64,000 nt of DNA from Ontholestes murinus (Eukaryota > Arthropoda > Insecta > Coleoptera > Staphylinidae). The stretch lies in contig OZ018397.1 of the NCBI GenBank assembly GCA_963969525.1, positions 53,926,963-53,990,962 of the forward strand. Direction: 5' to 3'. Made by a program: the position numbers and the translations under genes. The notes beneath the pieces were generated by a model, which searched no databases, had not been told where the DNA came from, and saw only the letters and a program-made list of their open reading frames with translations. Positions 22,506 through 36,545 of this stretch are shown here, piece after piece (the stretch's first letter is position 1; each line of letters opens with the position of its first letter).

Positions 22506-23240
22506 TCAAATTTGTCAAATTTTCCTATACTATCGTTTGTCATCTGTCATAATGTCTTCTGTTGCTCTTTTATACATCATCTGACATCTATCATTAATTT
22601 TTTGACAACAATCTATTATGTCATATCTTATCTATTATCGTTCATCTGTCATCAGTCACCTGACAAACTGTCAATTGTCAAATTTTTCTATACTGTGGTT
22701 TTCCATCTGTCTAAATGTCTTCTGTTACTTTTTTATACGTCATCTGGCTTCTGTCTTCAATTTTCTGACAACTTTCTATTATCTGTCATACTTTATCTAT
22801 TATCGGTCATCTGTCACCTGGCAAACTGTCATTTATCAAAATTTTCTATACTATCATTTTTCATCTATCAAAATGTCATCTTTTGCTCTTTTATACATCA
22901 TCTGGCATCTATCATCAATTTTCTGACAACAATTTATTATCTGTCATATATTCTTTACTATCTGTCATCTGTCACCTGACAAACTGTCATTTGTCAAATT
23001 TTTCTATACCATTGTTTTTTGGTTATCAAAATGTTTTCTGCTCTTTTATACGTCATCTCGCATTTATCATCTATTTTCTGACAACAACCTATTATCTATC
23101 ATATCTATTATCGGTCATCTGTCACCTGTATTTGTGTCATTTGTAAAATTTGTAAAAATTTTCTATACGATCTTTTGTGTCTGTCAAAATGTCTTCTATT
23201 GCTCTTTTAAACATCATCTGGCATCTATCATAAATTTTCA
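22505..23240 (+). repeat. 160-bp higher-order unit at the start of satellite B
   Basis: The landmark TTTTCTATACTATC and its variants recur at about 22520, 22686, 22844, 23002 and 23162, that is every 158-166 bp. Each is followed by AAAATGTCTTCTGTTGCTC, TTTTATACATCATCTGGC and TTTTCTGACAACAA. About 4.5 copies are present. Overlapping open frames of 87-155 codons here come only from the repeat. Confidence 0.9.
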
Positions 23241-26200
23241 GACAACCGTCATCAGACTGTCATATGTTAAACAATAATTTTTTCGTAGTTTAATTTTTAA
23301 TCATTTAATTAATAATTATTATTTTTTTAAATTATTTGGTATCAATTAAACTGTCATCTATCATATTTCGTATATCATCTGTCATTTATTAACAATTATT
23401 TTCAATGTGTCAAAATGACTTCTGTTTTTTTTCTCTGTCATTTTTTTTTATATATAAACTGTTATCTATCATTTGTTGTCTATTATATTTAATCTATTAT
23501 CTATCATCTATTGCCCACTAAATTGCCATCTGTTGAACAATCATTAATTGATGGTTTTATTTATTCATCTGCCATTATATTATGCACTATTTTTTATTTG
23601 TCATCTGTCATCTATCAGCAATCATGCGTCATCTGTCGCTTGCTGTCAAATGATTATTTTTCCACTGAATTGAAAAATTCTCTAACATAGTATAGTATAG
23701 TATAGATTACCACGTAGTAACGGTCGCAACCATTCTCTTCATGATTATCTCCCCATTCTGCTAGTTTTCATCTATTAAAATATCCTCTGCTAGTTTTTTT
23801 GATATATAATTTATCATCTATCATCTTTTGTCTGACATATTTTAACGTATATGTACCATCTGATGTTTTGTTAAGTGATACCCTTAGTTACTTTTTATGT
23901 CATCTGTCATCTATTATCTATCATCTATTATGTGTCATTTTGTATCTGTCATCACCCTTTAAAAAATCATTTGATAAACAAACATTTCCATAAACTATAA
24001 TTTTATTATACATCCGTCGATATGTACTCTGTTTCTGTTTTATGTATCATCTGGAATCTATCTTCTATATTCTATTAAGTGTAATAATAATAATACCTTT
24101 TTTATCGGAAAGTCACCCTGTAGCCTGCAAAACCATTACTTGTCAAGCAAGATTGTTTTCAAAATTTCCTCTATTGCTCTTTTTTACACAACATTGCACA
24201 TCTATCATCTATTGTCTGTTATGGTTGTATTTTTCTTTTTGGATTTCGTGAAGAGAATATAACAGTGTTATTTATATTGTCTGTATTTCGTCATCTATTG
24301 TAAATCATCTATCGTTTACTAAACATTTTACCAAATTTATCATCGATTGCCTTTTATATATCTTCTGTTATTTATCATCAACTATCATCTGTCAAAATCA
24401 TTTGTCATCTATTATCAGTTATCTATCGCCTTCTAAACAAATTATCATTCTGTTCGTGGTTGCCTTTTATATTTATATTTTATATTTTTTTAAATTTCCT
24501 CGGTTTTTTATCATCTGCCATCTATCATATATTAACTGTCATATTTTATCTATTATCAAACATTTACCTGATAAACTGTCATTCAGTCATTCCTCATCTG
24601 ACAAAATACCCTCTGTTGCTTTTTTATATATCCTCTGTCATCTATTGTCTACTATATTTATTAATCTATTATTTGTTTCCTATCTCCTGCTTAGCTTTTG
24701 TCAAATAATTTAGACAATTTCTATCTGTCCTGTGTTCCCTTTTTTATACGTATATATCATTTTTCATCTATCAACTGTCAATTTTTTTTTCATCAAAAAA
24801 TTATCTCCCTATGGTATATTTTTTTCACTCTCAAAATGTCTTCTATCAGTTTTTTTATATACCATCTGTCATCTATTGCCTGTTCTATTTCATCTATTAA
24901 TTGACATCTGTCGTCTGCTCAATTACCGTTTGTTGAATAATTAAATTTCCATACTGTTTTTGTTTCTTAACTGTTCCTTTATAATATATCATCTGTCATC
25001 TGTCATCTATTATCTATCATATTTCATCTTCTATCTATCATCTGTCATATGTTAAACTGTCATTTATCAATACTGTAAATATATCCTCTGCTAGTTTTTT
25101 ATGTATCATCTGTAATATATCGTTTATATTCTTGAACTGTAGCCTGCCAAAATATAATTTGTCAAGCAAACATTGATTTTTATAATTTCCTCTATAGCTT
25201 TTTTTGTACATTGGTCATCTATTATCTATTTTCTGCAATTTGTCATCTATTATCAGCCATTTATCGCATTTTAATCATTTTATCATTCTGTTCTCGGTTG
25301 CCTTTTATATATTATCTGTTATTTATCGTCAACTATCGTCTGTCAAAACTGTCATTCTTCATATTTCAAAATATCCTCTGTTATTTTATCATCTCCTATA
25401 TATCATATATTAACTGTAATATTTTATCTGTTATCAATCATTTGTGCTTGATAAACTGCCATTTATTAAATAAATATACTGTCTTTCTGTGATTCTTCAT
25501 CTGTCAAAATATTCTCTGCTGCTTTTTTATATATCATCTTTTGTCTATTATATTGTATCTATTATTTGTTATCTATCGCCTGCTAAGCTATCATTTGTCA
25601 AAGAATTTTTAATTTTAGTGAATTTCAATCTGTCAAATTATTATGGTTTGCCTTTTCTATATGAATAATTGTTTAATAAAAAAATATAAGTCCTTTACGT
25701 TGTAGAAAATTCACTAATTATCTGTCATCAATTGTCTGTCATATTTCATCTATCTTTTCTCATCTGTCATCTGCTTAATTGCCGTTTGTTAAATAATTAT
25801 GTTCCAATACTATTATATCTCATCTGTTAAAATATCATCTGTTACTTTTTAGTATATCATCTGTCATCTATTATCCATCATATTTCATCTATTGTCTGCC
25901 ATCTGTCACCTGTTAAACTGTCACTTGTCAAAGCATCATTTCTCTGCACTGCCGTTTTTCATTTTTTCATCTATCAAAATGTCCTTAATCACTTTTGCAA
26001 TATATCATATATCATCTATTCCCTGCGAACTGTCATTTGTAAAAATTATAATTTTTCCATACTGTACTTTTTCTGTCAAAATCATAAAATCATCTTTCGA
26101 TAGAATAAATATTTTGTACACTCAAAATTACTTTTTTATATGTCGTCTATTGTCTGTCATATTTTATATATTACTTGTCATCTATAATAATTATATTTTC

Positions 26201-29200
26201 ATACTATTATTTCTCATCTGTCAAATATTATATGTTACTTTTTAATATGTCATCTGTCATCTATTATCTATCATAATTCATCTATTACCTGGTAAATTGC
26301 TATTTGTCATAGTATTTCCCTATTTTCATTTGTCCTTTCTCACTTTTGCCATATATATCATATAACATATCATCTATTTCCTGCCAACTCTCATTTTTAA
26401 AAAATCATACTTTTTTCATACTGAAATTTTTATTCTATTACTAACCATGAGTCAAAATTTTATTTATCAATAAATTATCTTCCTATAGTATACATTTTTC
26501 ACACTCAAATTATTTTCTAGCAGTTTTTCTTATACATCATGTACTATCTATTGTTTGTTACATTTCACCTATTACTTGGCATCTGCCATCTGCTTAAATT
26601 CCGCTTGTTGAATAATTATATTTCCGTACTATTATCTGCCATCTGTCAAAATATCATCTGTTACTTTTGGATACATCATCTATAATCTATCATATTATAT
26701 ATACTATCTGCCATCTGTCGCTTGTTAAATTGGCATAATTACTTTTGTAATATTTCATCCATTATCTATTTTTTGTCAACTGTTATTTTTAAAAATCATT
26801 CTATACTGTAATTTTTAATCTATTCTCTATCACCTTTTAAAATTTGATTCGTCAATATAATCTTCTTCCTATAGTATAATTTTTATATTTCCAAATTGTC
26901 TTCTATCATTTTTTTAGATAACATCTGTCATCTATTGTCTGTGATATTTCATCTGTTACTTGTCATCTGTCATTTGCTTAATTACCGTTTGTTAAATAAT
27001 TATATTTTCATGATATCACTTCTCATCTGTCAAAATATCACCTGTTACTTTTTAATATATCACCTGTCATCTAGCATCTATTACCTGCCACATGTCACAT
27101 GTTAAACTGTCATTTTTCAAAGCAAAATTTCCCTATGCTGTCGCTTTTCAACTGTCAAAATGTACTTTTTAACTTTTCACTATAGCATCTAAAATCTATC
27201 ATCTATTTCCTGTCAACTGTCAATTTTGCATACTGTAATTTTTAATCTATTGCCTATCGTTAATCAAAATTTGATTCGTCAATAATTTTTTTTTTCCTGT
27301 AGTATACATTTTTTACACTCTAAATGTCTTCTATCAGTTTTCTTTATATATCATCTGTCGTCTATTGTCAGTTATATTTCATCTATCACTTGTCATCTAT
27401 TCTTTTTTATCTGTCAAAATAACATCTGTTACTTTTTATGTCAAAAATATATTGTATATCAAAATTTCTCTTACTGTACTTTTTTAATCTGTCAAAATGT
27501 GATCTGTCTTCTATCAAGAGTTATGTTTCGGGTATTATGTATCGTCTGTCATCTGCTAAACTTTAATCTGCCAAACAATCATCTGTCATCTGCCAAACAA
27601 ACATTGGTCATCTGTCAAACAATCATCGACCATCTGTCAAACAATCAGTTTTCTTCTGTCATCTGTCAAATTTTGTAATATATCATCAGCCATCTTTCAT
27701 CTGTTAAAGTGTTACTTGTCCAACTTGCACATAGATGACATATACCATTTGTAATTTTAATCTGTGAAAATATTCTTTGTTACTTTTTTAATAAATAATT
27801 TTCTGTTATTTTTTACCAGCTACAATATCACTGATCAAACAATCCACATTGTTTTTCTTCACCTGCCAAAATGTTATATGTTAAATTTTTTAAACTTTAA
27901 TTTGTCAAGCAATCATCTGTCATCTGTCAAACAATCATCTGACATCTGCTAAACAATCATTTTTCTTCTATCATCTGTTATCTCTCAAATTTTGTAACAT
28001 ATCATCAGTCATCATTCATGGGTTAAAGTTTTATGTATCTAACTTGCACATAAATAATTATAATAGTTTTTAATATACCATCCTTTATCTATCGTATATT
28101 TTCTGTCATTTGTCGCCATCTGGATTGTCACTACTCAAACAGACCACTCTATGTTCCTTAATCTATCAAAATGTTAGGTGTTATTTATTTAATATGTGAT
28201 TTCACATCTGCCATCTATAGTTAAACATATTTTATCTATTATACAATCATTTTTCCATTCTGTTAGTCTGTTATTTTATATCTGTCAAAATGTTCTCTGT
28301 TGTTTTTTTTACATAACATGTCGTCTGTCAACTGTTATATTTCATGTAATATCTGTCATCTGTCAAACAATTAGTTTTCTTCTGTTATCTGTCATGTGTC
28401 AATCTGTCATCTATTAAATTTTGCAATGAATGTATTATTTGCCATCTGTCACCTGCTAAACTTTCACCTGTCCAGTAATCATCTGTGATCTGTAAAACAA
28501 TCATCTATTATCTGGTAAAAAATTAATTTTCTTCTGTTATCTGTCAAACAATCAGTTTTTTCTGTAATTTATCAAGCAATCAGTTTCTTCTGCCATTTGT
28601 CAAAGTTTGAAATATATTATCAGTAATCTTTCATCTGTTAAAGTGTTATTTGTCTAATTTGTACACAAATGACAAAACTGTAATTTATGTAACAACGTTA
28701 TACCTTACGTCAAACTGTCAAACCTTAAAAAATCTATAATATATGTCATTTGTAATTCTAATCTGTGAAAATATTCTTTGTTACGTTATTTTGTATATAT
28801 CAACCTTTATCTATAATTTATTTTTTGTCATTTGTCGCCAGCTAGATTGTCGCCGATCAAACAATACACTCTGTTTTACTACATCTGTCAAAATGTTATG
28901 AGTTATTTATTTTATATGTCATTTTCCATCTGTCATCTATAGTTAAACATAGTGTATTTATTATGTGTTATCTGTTTTAGCATGCGACATCTGTCATTTA
29001 TCACACAGTCATTTTTCCCATCTGTTATTTTATATATGTCAAAATGTCCTGTGTAACTGTTTTACATATCATCTGCCATCTATGAACTGTTATGTTTCAT
29101 ATAATATCAGTCATCTGTCACTTGCTAAACTTTCATCTGTCAAATAATCATCTGTCATCTGCCAAAAAATCATCTATCATCTGTCAAACAATAAGTTTTC

Positions 29201-29990
29201 TTCCGCCATCTGTTATCTATCAATCTGACATGTGTCAATTTGCTATATTGTAATTTGTTAATTATTCATCTGTCATCTGTCAAACAATCATCTATCTTCT
29301 GTCAAACAATCAGTTTTCTTCTATCATCTGTTGTCTGTCAATCTGACATCTGTCAATATGCTAAATTTTAATTTGTTAATCAATCATCTGTCATCTGTCA
29401 AACAATTAATTTTCTTCTGTAATCTGTCAATCAGTTTTCTTCTGTCATCTGTCAATGTGCCATCTGTTAAATTTTGTAATATATCACCAGTCATTTTTCT
29501 TCTGTTAAAGTGTTGTGAGGCTAACATGCAAATAAATGACATAAAACTGTAATTTAAATATATGTTAAAATGTCCTCTGTTACGTTTATATATATAATCC
29601 GTCATCTGTCAACTATTCTCAACTTGCTAAACGTTCATTTCTCATATAATCATCGGTCATCTCTCAAACAATCATCTATCATCGGCCAAACAATCAGTTT
29701 TCTTCTATCATCTGTCATCTGTTAATCTACCATCTGTGAAATTTTGTAATCTGTCATCAGTCATCTCTTATCTGTTAGAGTGTTATATGTCTAACTTGCA
29801 TATAAACGATATAAACCTGTTGTTTATTGAACAACTATTCATTCACCTCACGTCAAACTATCATAACCTAGAAAATATTTAATATATGTCATTTTTAAAC
29901 TATCATATATGATGTCATTTGTTTTCTGCTTCTGTAACTTCGTTCTTTGGCTAAAAATCTATTGTGCTACTGCAATCTGTTTATTTTTTT
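22505..29990. repeat. Heptamer satellite B, degenerate (TCATCTG)n
   Basis: 7-bp periodicity of TCATCTG, with variants TCATCTA, TCATTTG, TCAAACA and TCTTCTG, over about 7.5 kb with interspersed AT-rich stretches. Frequent longer words are CATCTGTCAAACAATCAT, CTTTTTTATATATCATCTG and CTGTCAAAATGTC. The + strand heptamer contains no stop triplet in any phase, which accounts for the many short hydrophobic repetitive frames (SSVICHL type) on this strand; none is a gene. Reverse complemented, this is nearly the unit of the array at 33600-38700. Confidence 0.93.
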
Positions 29991-30234
29991 AATTTACCTT
30001 TAATCTCTTGTCATCTGTCAACTGTCAATAATTTATTGGTTTTTATTTTATTAAAACTTCAATGCAAATATTTCAATAGATGATAATTTATATTAATTTT
30101 TTTATCAACCTGTCAAAATATGAGGGTTTTCTATTTTCTAGAAAATCACACTTGTTTCTCTGTTAAAAAAAGTCGTAGCAGCTTTTTTACGTTGGACTTA
30201 AATGTAAGTTAAACACTCTCAATAAATAATCTAT

Positions 30235-30640
30235 TGAGAAAGGTTAGGATATTAGTAGATATTTATTAAAATAGCTCGAGCTTAGACAAACGCAATGAAA
30301 AATTTATTGGGATAGGTCAAGAGTACGCTAGAGCAATGATTAATATATTAGCCTAGGTCAAGAGTACGGCAGGTCAATGAATTATTTATTGACCTAGGTC
30401 AAGGGTACGCTAGGTTAATGAATTATTTGTTGGGATAGGTCGAGGGTACGCTAGGGCAAACAATAATTTATTAGCCTAGGTCAAGAGTACGCTAAGATAA
30501 TTGGTAATTTATTGGCATAAGTCAAGAATACGCCAGGACAATTAATAATTTATTAGCGTAAGTAACGTTCACGCTAAAATAGTTAATAATTTATTAGCGT
30601 AAGTCAAAAATACGCTAAGACAATTGATGAATTATTATGT
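30235..30640 (+). repeat. 41-bp minisatellite, main block
   Basis: Unit about TTATTGGGATAGGTCAAGAG, TACGCTAGAGCAA, TTAATAAT. The phase-matched word (A/C)TA(G/A)GTCAAGA recurs at 30311, 30352, 30392, 30432, 30473, 30515, 30556 and 30597, a steady 40-42 bp. A more diverged copy starts near 30270. Each unit contains TAGCGTA/TACGCTA words that can pair with one another in neighbouring units. Confidence 0.92.
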
Positions 30641-30689
30641 AAATATATATATTGTAAATAGAGATTTTGTATTTTAATTCAAATGCAAA

Positions 30690-30815
30690 TTAGCCTATGT
30701 TAAGAGTACGCTTAAGTGACAAATTAATTATTGGGATAGGTCAAGAATACGCTAGAGCATTAAATAATTAATTGAGATAGGCCAATAATGCGCTGGGATA
30801 ATTAATAATTTATTG
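30690..30815 (+). repeat. 41-bp minisatellite, second block
   Basis: Three more units (GCCTATGTTAAGAGTACGC at 30691, GGGATAGGTCAAGAATACGC at 30732, GAGATAGGCCAATAATGCGC at 30773), again 41 bp apart. They are separated from the main block by about 50 bp of AT-rich sequence. Confidence 0.88.
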
Positions 30816-33599
30816 GAAGATGATTTCATTTCACAACGAAATTACCCAAAAAGAATTAGAACTACGAATAAAATAAAAATAACTACAAAATCTACGAATG
30901 AATAAAATTAATTGTTTCTCTACCAATAACAGTTACGGATTAATTTCGACCTCCTGGGCTCTTATCAATTGAATGCATTTGTCATTTGTATAAAAGATAT
31001 TCTAATCAACAGTTGGTTTATTATTTTATTTATTATTTGTTTCAATTATTGTCGAATTACAATAAAAAATATTGTTGTTAATAAATTAAAACTTCAATCT
31101 TTTCTTTTAAATGTTAAATTCGAAATTAATTAATATTTAAGTACCCTAATAGGTGAACCATCATAAAATAAAGCTGTAAATAAGTCAGATTTTCAAAAAT
31201 CTGTGTTTATTTTCATTACAATTCTTTCGGAAAATTATTACAATAAATTTTAGTGAAAATAAACTCACATTTTTGAAATTCTGAGTTATTTAGAACTTCA
31301 ATACACAAATTAATATGGATTTTCAACATCTTTTAAGACTTATCTACCAACAAACATAAAAAAGCAGCAAAAATTTCTTAAATTGAATCATTAAATTATA
31401 AAAGCGTAAACAGAAAATTGTTTGATACCAAATTTCATTCAAAATATTTATTTAATAGTAACTATCATTTTTTTGTAAGACTTGTGAACCTAATAAACTG
31501 AACTGAATTGACCATTAAAAGAATAAATTTTGTGTTGAACAAAATAATAAAATAATTTTTTATTTACGTTTGAAGAAACTATTTTTCTGTCATCCTCCTA
31601 TCCTCGAGCTCCGCATTTTATTCAATATCCTGATTAAGTTCGCATCGTTACCTGAAACAAAAGCAATTATTAGTACCACAATCGGCCGATTATTTGGCGA
31701 TAAATCAGTAAAAGGGAATTACACAATGATAAGTGGGTTCGTCGCCTGATCCACAATTGATATTCAAATGTAAATTTTTCAGTTCTCGGCCGCGTTTACT
31801 CGACAATGCCTTTATTTACAGTGTCGGCCATAAATTTACATGATCAAATTAGTCAATGATGAAATATCGCTTATCTAAAATCTAAGCGTGTAATAATGGC
31901 CTAATAATCGCCGTGAAAAATTAAGATGGCTCTCGCTCGGACTAATAAATTTGATATATAGAAGGATTACGATCCTTCACGGATATCACACACACTCACA
32001 CACGTATATAAGAAATTGATTACGGCACTGTCGGGATTAAGGCGATTTTATGAAGCTGTCCCACTTGTGTGCGTTTACGTATTGTTAAACCAACAACGTT
32101 ATTCGGTATTAAGCTGGGGATTAACGCCGGCGTGTTGACTGGTGTGTAGGAGGGTGCGATTTTTTTTCCACCCGCCGAGATTTATCCGGCGAGTGGAGTA
32201 ATGGTTTTTTAGAGTATTTAACGAATGTTGCCTTGAGTTTAGAGGCAACTGTACGGGCAGGCCAGGTACGGGTTGAAGGACTGGCGCGGGGCCGAAGGGG
32301 GTTAAAATACTGACCGGACCGGTCTGCACGGCGATCACTGATATCGGCCGGTCGCGCTTGGGATTCATCATCGATTCATTGATTAGATATCTGTGTATAA
32401 GCTTCAAATATGTGTGAGCGCACATTCATTTACCCGTCAGGGACCTGTTCTGGTGAATTCGAATAATTACGAATGCGATATGCGCGTAATGATACACATG
32501 ATCGCACAATTTCTTGCCATCAAATACAAAAAAAAAAATACATTACTGTTTCTAATTATAGTGCGATCAGACGGTGTTTAACAAGGCAGCTAGGAATTTA
32601 AAGCTTCTAGGTTGTTGTCGTCGTTGCATAAGGTTTGAGATGGGCGTGTTGGGTGCTTTGATATCGCTAAATCATTTCGCGATCGCGTTCCATATTTCCA
32701 CACCTGTGATTACCGTTAATAGGAACGTAAATTTGGACATTATTGATAATGATTTATTTGATTGTAAAGGGGATTATTATATTTTTTCTACTTTTTTCTT
32801 ATAATAAATAATATCCTTTATGCGTCCTAAAAAATAAATTAAAACCAAGGATTTCTGATAATCAACAATCACTGTGTTTCCGAACCATTAACCCGAATTG
32901 TTTCTCACGATTCGCGAAAAGTGTGCCGGAACTCCATCATACGTAAAGTGCATGATTCTAATAAAACCGAGTGGCACATCCTCTTGCAACTCAATTAAAT
33001 TTCCCCACTTAAAAAATGCTGACAGGATTCTTTACTTATTATAGAAAATTACAGAAATTTTCGATGTAAACAATCACAGATGTATTAAATCAAACAAGGA
33101 CAAAACTGGTCACAGAAATTCATAGAAAAAGATGAATACTTACATGTTAAAAGTTACAGATTAATTTTAGGAAAAATTTAAAGATTGATAGAATTTTAAA
33201 AATTAATTTTTTAATTATTAAATTTTTTAAAATACACTTTTAAGTTTTCTCAAAAAATGAATGAACAATTTAAAATTTACATTATTTACAGTATAATTTT
33301 TTTAAAGCATTTATTTCTGTTTTCACATTTTTATTGTATTAATGTCTCTGTTTACAATTCACTGTAATTGTCGGTAATTCTTCAACTCAATTTGGAGAGT
33401 TTAGTGCAATGCTTTAATAAATTTAAATTCCAATTTAATAGCTCTTTAAATACATTTCCAATAAGAAAGGTAAATGAAGAGCACAGTACATCAAACAGAA
33501 AAACAAAGAGCCTAGCAAATAATAGAACAAAATACAGATTATAGCAGAAAATTAAGCAAAGCACAGATGATGAGCAGAGCAGAGCACATAACAAATCTT
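30816..33599. other. Non-repetitive sequence between satellites B and C
   Basis: AT-rich until about 31600, then complex and GC-richer to about 32720 (CCACCCGCCGAGATTTATCC, ACCGGACCGGTCTGCACGG). Includes a CACACAC microsatellite near 31988. A minus-strand frame of 108 codons (32425-32099) with a Pro-rich middle (FGPAPVLQPVPGLPV) matches no family I know and has no splice or start evidence; chance is likely in GC-richer sequence. From 32820 the sequence becomes AT-rich and grades into the next satellite. Confidence 0.45.
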
Positions 33600-36365
33600 A
33601 GAGCAGTGCACAGAGCAAAGCATATACCACAGACAAATGACAGATGAAGAATGGTAGGCGAAAATTAAAGATAATAACAAATGACAATAGATAATTGCCT
33701 AATGACAAATAACAAATGACAGATGACGGGCGAAAATCACTGATGACATTTAAAGGATAATATTGGCAAATGTGTAATGTCACGTGACAAATGACAAATG
33801 AGAAATGACAAATGACAACAATCAAATTTCAACAAATTTGACGACCAATATTGACATTTAACAAACTATAGATAACTGGTAGAAGATGGCAAGTGGCATA
33901 TGTCACATGACAGAAATTATGAGAGGTGACAACGAAAGGGATCAAAATAGGAGGATAATATTGGCCAATATCAAATGGCAAATGACAGGTGACAGCCGAA
34001 AATCACAGATGATATTTAAGAGATAATTCAGTTGATCTTAATATACGTTAAAACAATATTTTCTACTTTATTTTATAATGAACAAAAGTTTGATTTTTTT
34101 TAAATAAAATCTGCTACAAAAGATTAATGACAGATGAAGGATAACAGGCGAAAATCATAGATAATAACATATAACAATAACAAATGACAGATGACAAATG
34201 GCTAATGGCAAATAACAAATGCCAGATGACAGACGAAAATCATAAATGATATTTAAAGATAATTTTGATAAATGTCAGATGTCAAATAACAAATGACAAA
34301 TAAAAGATGGCAGGCGAAAATCACAAATAATATTTAGAAGCTAATTTTGGCAAATTTCAAATGTCAAATGGCAAATGACAAGTGACAAATGATAAATTAC
34401 AAATGACAAATAACAAATGACAACAATCAAATTTTGACGACCAATATTGTCATTTGACAAACCATATTAAACATAACGGGTAAAAGGTGACAAGTGACAT
34501 ATGTCACATGACAGGAAATATGAGAGATAACAACGAAAAGGATCAATATAGGAGGATAAGATTGTCAAATGGCAAATGACAAATAAGAAATGACAAGTGA
34601 CAAATTAAGATTTAAGAGATCATTTAGTTAATCTTAATATATGTCAAAACAATATTTTCTACTTTATTTTATCATGAACAAATGTTTGATTTATTTAATA
34701 AAATCCGCTACAGTCAAAAATCATAGATAATAACAAATAACAATGACAAATGGCTAATGACAAAAACAAATGACGAATAACAGATGACAGGCAAAAATCA
34801 CAAATGATACTTGCAAGTCAAATGGCAAATGACAAGTGACAAATGACAACAATCAAATTTTGACGACCAATATTATCATTTGACAAACCATATTAAACAT
34901 AACGGGTAAAAGGTGACAAGTGACGTATGTCACATGACAGGAATTATGAGAGACCTCAACGAAAAGGATCAAAATAGGAGGATAATATTGGCAAATATCA
35001 AATGGCAAATGACAAATAACAAATGACAAGTGACAAATGATATATGACAAATGACAGATGACTGGCGAAAATCACAGATGATACTTAAGAGATGATTTAG
35101 TTAATCTTAATGTACTTCAAAACAATATTTCTACTTTATTTTATCATTTACAAACGTTTGATTTTTTTATAAAATCTGCTACAAATGACAGATGAAAGAT
35201 AGCAGACGAAAAGCATAGATAATAACAAATAAAAATGATAAATGATAGATGACAAGTGGCTAATGACAAATAACAAATGACAGATGACAGAGTAAAATCA
35301 CAAATGATATTTAAAAGATAATATTGACAAATGACAAATGATAAGTGACAAATGACAAGTGACAATTGAGATGTGACAAATGATAAATGGTAAATGACCT
35401 ATAAAAAGTGATAAATAGTAAATGACAAATGTCATTGACAAATGTTAGATGACAAGCGAAAATCACAGATGATATTTAAATAATAATATTGACAAATGGT
35501 AACTGAGAAATGCCAGATGACAAATGATAAATGACAAATGACAACAAACAAATTTCAACAAATTTGACAACCAATATTGACATTTGGCAAAGAATAGATA
35601 ACAGGTAAAAGATAACAAGTGACAGGAATTATGAGAGATGACAAGAAAAAGGATCAAAATAGAAGGATAATATATAATAATATAATGGCAAATGTCAAAT
35701 GGAAAATGACAAATGACACATGATATTTAAAAGATAATTTAGTTAATCTTAATATACCTCAAAACAATATTTTCCGTTTTATTTTATCATGTACAAACGT
35801 TCTTTTTAATATAAAATCTGCTACAAATGACAGATAAAGGATAGCAGGCAAAAATCATAGATAATAACAAATAACAATAACAAATGGCTAATGACAAATA
35901 ACAAATGACAGGTGACAGGCGAAAATCACAAATGATATTTAAAATATAATATTGACAAATGACAAATGACAAGTGACAAGTGATAAGTTACAAATGACAA
36001 TTGGTAAATGACATATAAAAAGTGATCAATAGTAAATGACAAATGTCATTGACAAATGTTAGATGACAAGCGAAAATCACAGATGATATTTAAAGGATAA
36101 TATTGGCAAATGTCAAATGACAAATGGTAAATGAGAAATGAAAAGAGACAAATGATAAATGACAACAAACAAATTTCAACAAATTTGACGACCACTATTG
36201 ACATTTGACAAACCAAAGATAACAGGCAAAAGATAACAAGTGACATATGTCACATGATAGGAATTATGAGAGGTGGCAATGAAAGGGATCAAAATAGAAG
36301 GATAATATTAAAAAATGTCAAATGGATAATGACAAATGACAAATGACACATGACAAGTGGCAATT

Positions 36366-36514
36366 GACAAATGACAAATGACAAATGACAAATGACAAAT
36401 GACAAATGACAAATGACAAATGACAAATGACAAATGATAAACGACAAATGACAAATGACAAATGACAAATGACAAATGACAAATGACAAATGACAAATGA
36501 CAAATGATAAACGA

Positions 36515-36540
<26 letters not shown>
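36366..36540. repeat. Homogeneous (GACAAAT)n tract, about 25 units
   Basis: Almost perfect heptamer repeats over 175 bp. The variant pair GATAAACGACAAATG occurs twice, 70 bp (10 units) apart, showing that a 10-unit block was duplicated as a whole. Confidence 0.95.

Positions 36541-36545
<5 letters not shown>

Noticed and set aside
22512..22979. 155-codon hydrophobic frame that could be taken for a membrane protein
   Set aside because: It lies within the 160-bp higher-order unit of satellite B, and equivalent frames overlap it in other phases.
22505..29990. CRISPR array (short regular repeats with spacers)
   Set aside because: There are no constant spacer-repeat lengths and no cas genes. The repeat is a degenerate 7-bp satellite in eukaryotic-type DNA.
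32099..32425. Minus-strand 108-codon frame with Pro-rich middle
   Set aside because: No recognisable family, no splice or start evidence, and it lies in a GC-richer island where chance frames are longer.
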